A stretch of 6,850 nt of DNA. It comes from JAMIFN01 sp035906235. Lineage in GTDB: Bacteria; Pseudomonadota; Gammaproteobacteria; Burkholderiales; Burkholderiaceae_C. The notes below the pieces were generated by a model, which saw only the letters and a program-made list of their open reading frames with translations, did no database searches and had not been told where the DNA came from. This document shows, piece by piece, positions 5,146-6,850 of this stretch. The stretch spans positions 1-6,850 of the forward strand of contig JAMIFN010000033.1 in the NCBI GenBank assembly GCA_035906235.1. The letters are read 5' to 3'. Numbering within the stretch: position 1 is the first letter of the stretch; the number at the start of each line of letters is the position of its first letter. Position numbers and translations under genes: made by a program.

Positions 5146-6318
5146 ATGGAACTCCAATACACCGCCGCCCAGCAAGCCTTTCGCGCCGAGGCGCGCGCTT
5201 GGCTAGAGGCCAACGCCCCCAAAGCGCCTTTTGCCAGCTACGACACCAAAGAAGGCTTTGAACAACACCGCGCCTGGGAGGCCAAAATGGCCGAGCACGG
5301 CTACAGCACCATCACCTGGCCTAAAGCGCTGGGTGGCCGTGGCGCCGATTTGATTGAATGGCTGATCTGGGAAGAAGAGTACTACCGTGTCGATGGCCCC
5401 ACGCGGGTCAACCAAAACGGCATTTTGCTGCTAGGCCCCACGCTGATGGAATTTGCCACCGAGGAACAAAAGGCTCGCTGGCTGCCCAAAATGGCCACTT
5501 GCGAACACATGTGGGCGCAGGGCTGGAGCGAGCCAGGCGCTGGTTCAGACCTGGCCGCCATCCGCAGCCGCGCCCAGCGCATCTCTGACCCTGCGGGCGA
5601 CTACTACCTCATCAACGGGCAAAAAACCTGGAGCACGCGCGCCATTTTTGCCGAGTGGATTTTCTGCATCTTCCGCACCGATGCCGACAGCAGCCGCCAC
5701 CACGGCCTGTCCTACATCATGGTGCCGCTGGACGCGCCTGGCATCACCGTGCGCCCGATTCAGGCTTTGAACGGCAAACAAGCCTTTGCCGAAGTCTTTT
5801 TTGACGATGTCAAAGTGCCCGTAGAAAACCTCGTGGGAGAAGAAAACCAAGGCTGGAATGTGGCCATGGCCACCGCCGGTTTTGAACGCGGTCTGCTGCT
5901 GCGTAGCCCTGCACGCTACAACCGTTCGGCACAAAAACTGCTGGCGCTGTACCAAGCCAACCAAGCTGCCGCCGACCGTGACCCCAGCATCCGCCAGGCC
6001 GTGATGGACGCGTGGATGGGCGCGCAAGCCTATAACCTGGCCAGCTACCACATGGTGGGCAAGCTCAATTCAGGCCACAAAATCGGCGCTGAAGCCTCGG
6101 CCAACAAAATCTTCTGGTCCGAGCTGGACATCCAAATCCACGAAACCGCGCTGCGCATTTTGGGCGCCCGTGGCGAGCTGATGGATGGTGGCAGCCCGCT
6201 GGCCGAACCCGATTGGCTGGAAGGCTTCCTCTTCGCCCAAGCTGGCCCCATTTACGCCGGTGCCAACGAAATCCAGAAAAACATCATTGCCGAGCGCCTG
6301 CTGGGTATGCCCAAATAA
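5146..6318 (+). CDS. Acyl-CoA dehydrogenase, probable catalytic (large) subunit
   Basis: FAD-dependent acyl-CoA dehydrogenase, 390 residues, full length for the family. It would introduce a trans-2 double bond into an acyl-CoA and pass electrons to ETF. The helical N-terminal domain spans about 1-120. The middle beta domain has the flavin-site motif WSEPGAGSD (127-135) and NGQKTWST (157-164). The helical C-terminal domain includes ILGARGE (338-344). The usual catalytic Glu of medium-chain enzymes (as in YEG) is replaced: IYAGANEIQ has Ala371. GFERG supplies Glu247, placed like the base of isovaleryl- and long-chain-type enzymes. AGG (5135-5137) lies eight bases before the ATG. It is followed after 49 bp by a second, divergent family member, suggesting a heteromeric enzyme of the PimC/PimD or steroid-catabolic FadE-pair kind. 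The substrate cannot be told from sequence. Confidence 0.9.
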   Translation: MELQYTAAQQAFRAEARAWLEANAPKAPFASYDTKEGFEQHRAWEAKMAEHGYSTITWPKALGGRGADLIEWLIWEEEYYRVDGPTRVNQNGILLLGPTLMEFATEEQKARWLPKMATCEHMWAQGWSEPGAGSDLAAIRSRAQRISDPAGDYYLINGQKTWSTRAIFAEWIFCIFRTDADSSRHHGLSYIMVPLDAPGITVRPIQALNGKQAFAEVFFDDVKVPVENLVGEENQGWNVAMATAGFERGLLLRSPARYNRSAQKLLALYQANQAAADRDPSIRQAVMDAWMGAQAYNLASYHMVGKLNSGHKIGAEASANKIFWSELDIQIHETALRILGARGELMDGGSPLAEPDWLEGFLFAQAGPIYAGANEIQKNIIAERLLGMPK

Positions 6319-6322
6319 GGCG

Positions 6323-6350
6323 GCGTTTTTGCACCACAAACCAAAAACGC
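6323..6350 (+). other. Intercistronic stem-loop
   Basis: GCGTTTTTG (6323-6331) and CAAAAACGC (6342-6350) form a perfect 9-bp stem with a 10-base loop, between the two acyl-CoA dehydrogenase genes. It starts five bases after the first stop codon and ends four bases before the Shine-Dalgarno AGGAG (6354-6358) of the second gene. The stem is mostly A-T, and the 3' side is not followed by a T-run, so it is not a typical terminator. Confidence 0.6.
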
Positions 6351-6367
6351 ATTAGGAGAACACTGTC

Positions 6368-6850
6368 ATGAACTTCGCATTCACCGAAGACCAACTCGCC
6401 CTGAAAGAGGGCATGGCCAGCTTTTTTGCGGCTGAAATCCCCGCCGAGCGCCTGCGCCGTTTGATCGAGAAAAACGAAGGCCGCAGCCCCGAGCTACGCG
6501 CCAAAATCGCCGAGCAAGGCCTGTTTGGCCTATCCATCCCCGAAGACGCGGGCGGCCTAGGCCTGAGCGACATGGACTGGGCGCTGATGACGCCTGAGCT
6601 GGGCTATTACGCCATCCCCGATTTTGTGGCCGAAACCGCCTGCGTCAGCAGTGGTTTGCTGGCCGCAGCTGGCGGGCAAGAAGCCCTGCTGGGCGAAATG
6701 GCTGCAGGCGAAAAAACCGTGGCCATTGCCCACCCCATCAACCCGCTGGTGGGTGACGGCCATCTGGCCGATTTTGAGCTGATGCACGATGCGGGCGCGG
6801 AGCATTTGGTGCCCAAGGCGCAAGAGCAATGCAGCGCCCTGCACGAAAGC
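6368..6850 (+). CDS. Acyl-CoA dehydrogenase-like protein, probable small subunit, 3' end outside window
   Basis: The first 161 codons are visible; the frame is open to the right edge. The N terminus, MNFAFTEDQLALKEGMASFF, is typical of the acyl-CoA dehydrogenase N-terminal helical domain, and GLFGLSIPEDAGGLGLSDMD (51-70) is the conserved turn before its helices. The ATG at 6368 has an excellent Shine-Dalgarno, AGGAG at 6354-6358, nine bases upstream. Around residues 116-134, where catalytic family members carry a T/S-E-P-x-x-G-S-D flavin loop, this protein reads VAIAHPINPLVGDGHLADF, so the motif is missing. That is typical of small or beta subunits of alpha/beta acyl-CoA dehydrogenases, which support the partner rather than bind flavin fully. 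Its catalytic region lies outside the window, so activity cannot be judged. Confidence 0.85.
   Translation, partial: MNFAFTEDQLALKEGMASFFAAEIPAERLRRLIEKNEGRSPELRAKIAEQGLFGLSIPEDAGGLGLSDMDWALMTPELGYYAIPDFVAETACVSSGLLAAAGGQEALLGEMAAGEKTVAIAHPINPLVGDGHLADFELMHDAGAEHLVPKAQEQCSALHES

Noticed and set aside
5545..6051. 168-codon minus-strand open frame opposite the first acyl-CoA dehydrogenase gene.
   Set aside because: It lies wholly antisense to a conserved, full-length gene and reads as a composition artefact of G/C-rich codons.

Overview
The window looks like ordinary chromosomal DNA from a betaproteobacterium, most likely order Burkholderiales and plausibly family Comamonadaceae. This rests on the overall look of the proteins (PotFGHI, a 176-aa family I pyrophosphatase, SlmA, paired acyl-CoA dehydrogenases), a moderately high G+C content judged by eye, a CGCTACAAT-type promoter ahead of ppa, and short palindromic repeats of the ATTCCC-N8-GGGAAT kind in one gap. 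No database search was possible, so the family-level placement is inference. No tRNA, rRNA, CRISPR array, transposase or phage gene is visible.

Left half (1-3572, all on the minus strand): a putrescine/polyamine ABC importer operon in the classical order potF-potG-potH-potI. PotF (2418-3572) is the substrate-binding protein, here with a lipoprotein signal. PotG (983-2098) is the ATPase and PotH (24-965) is one permease. The first nine codons of the second permease, PotI, run off the left edge (1-27), with its ATG overlapping the potH stop as ATGA. potF is separated from potG by about 320 bp that contain no gene. That gap is largely filled by a 163-bp nested inverted repeat: two REP-like hairpins facing each other around a second, C/G-rich hairpin pair. 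In the mRNA it would form a strong structure exactly between the binding-protein gene and the membrane/ATPase genes.

Middle (3573-5022): a 169-bp divergent intergenic region separates potF from ppa (inorganic pyrophosphatase, complete, all catalytic residues present). It holds a likely sigma70 promoter for ppa and a perfect 16-bp palindrome. After ppa come a probable terminator and a gene for a TetR-fold protein that closely resembles the nucleoid-occlusion factor SlmA. The ppa-slmA gap carries a 24-bp sequence that recurs in opposite orientation, with one mismatch, in the potF-potG gap.

Right end (5146-6850, plus strand): two consecutive acyl-CoA dehydrogenase genes, the second cut by the window edge. 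The first keeps a flavin-site motif but has Ala where the usual C-terminal catalytic Glu sits, and has a candidate Glu247 at the alternative position. The second lacks the SEPGAGSD-type motif in the part visible. This fits a heteromeric (alpha/beta) acyl-CoA dehydrogenase. A perfect 9-bp stem-loop lies between the two genes just before a strong ribosome binding site.

I see no undescribed multi-gene system here. The most unusual items are non-coding: the nested REP-type palindrome inside the pot operon, the dispersed 24-bp repeat, and the intercistronic stem-loop.
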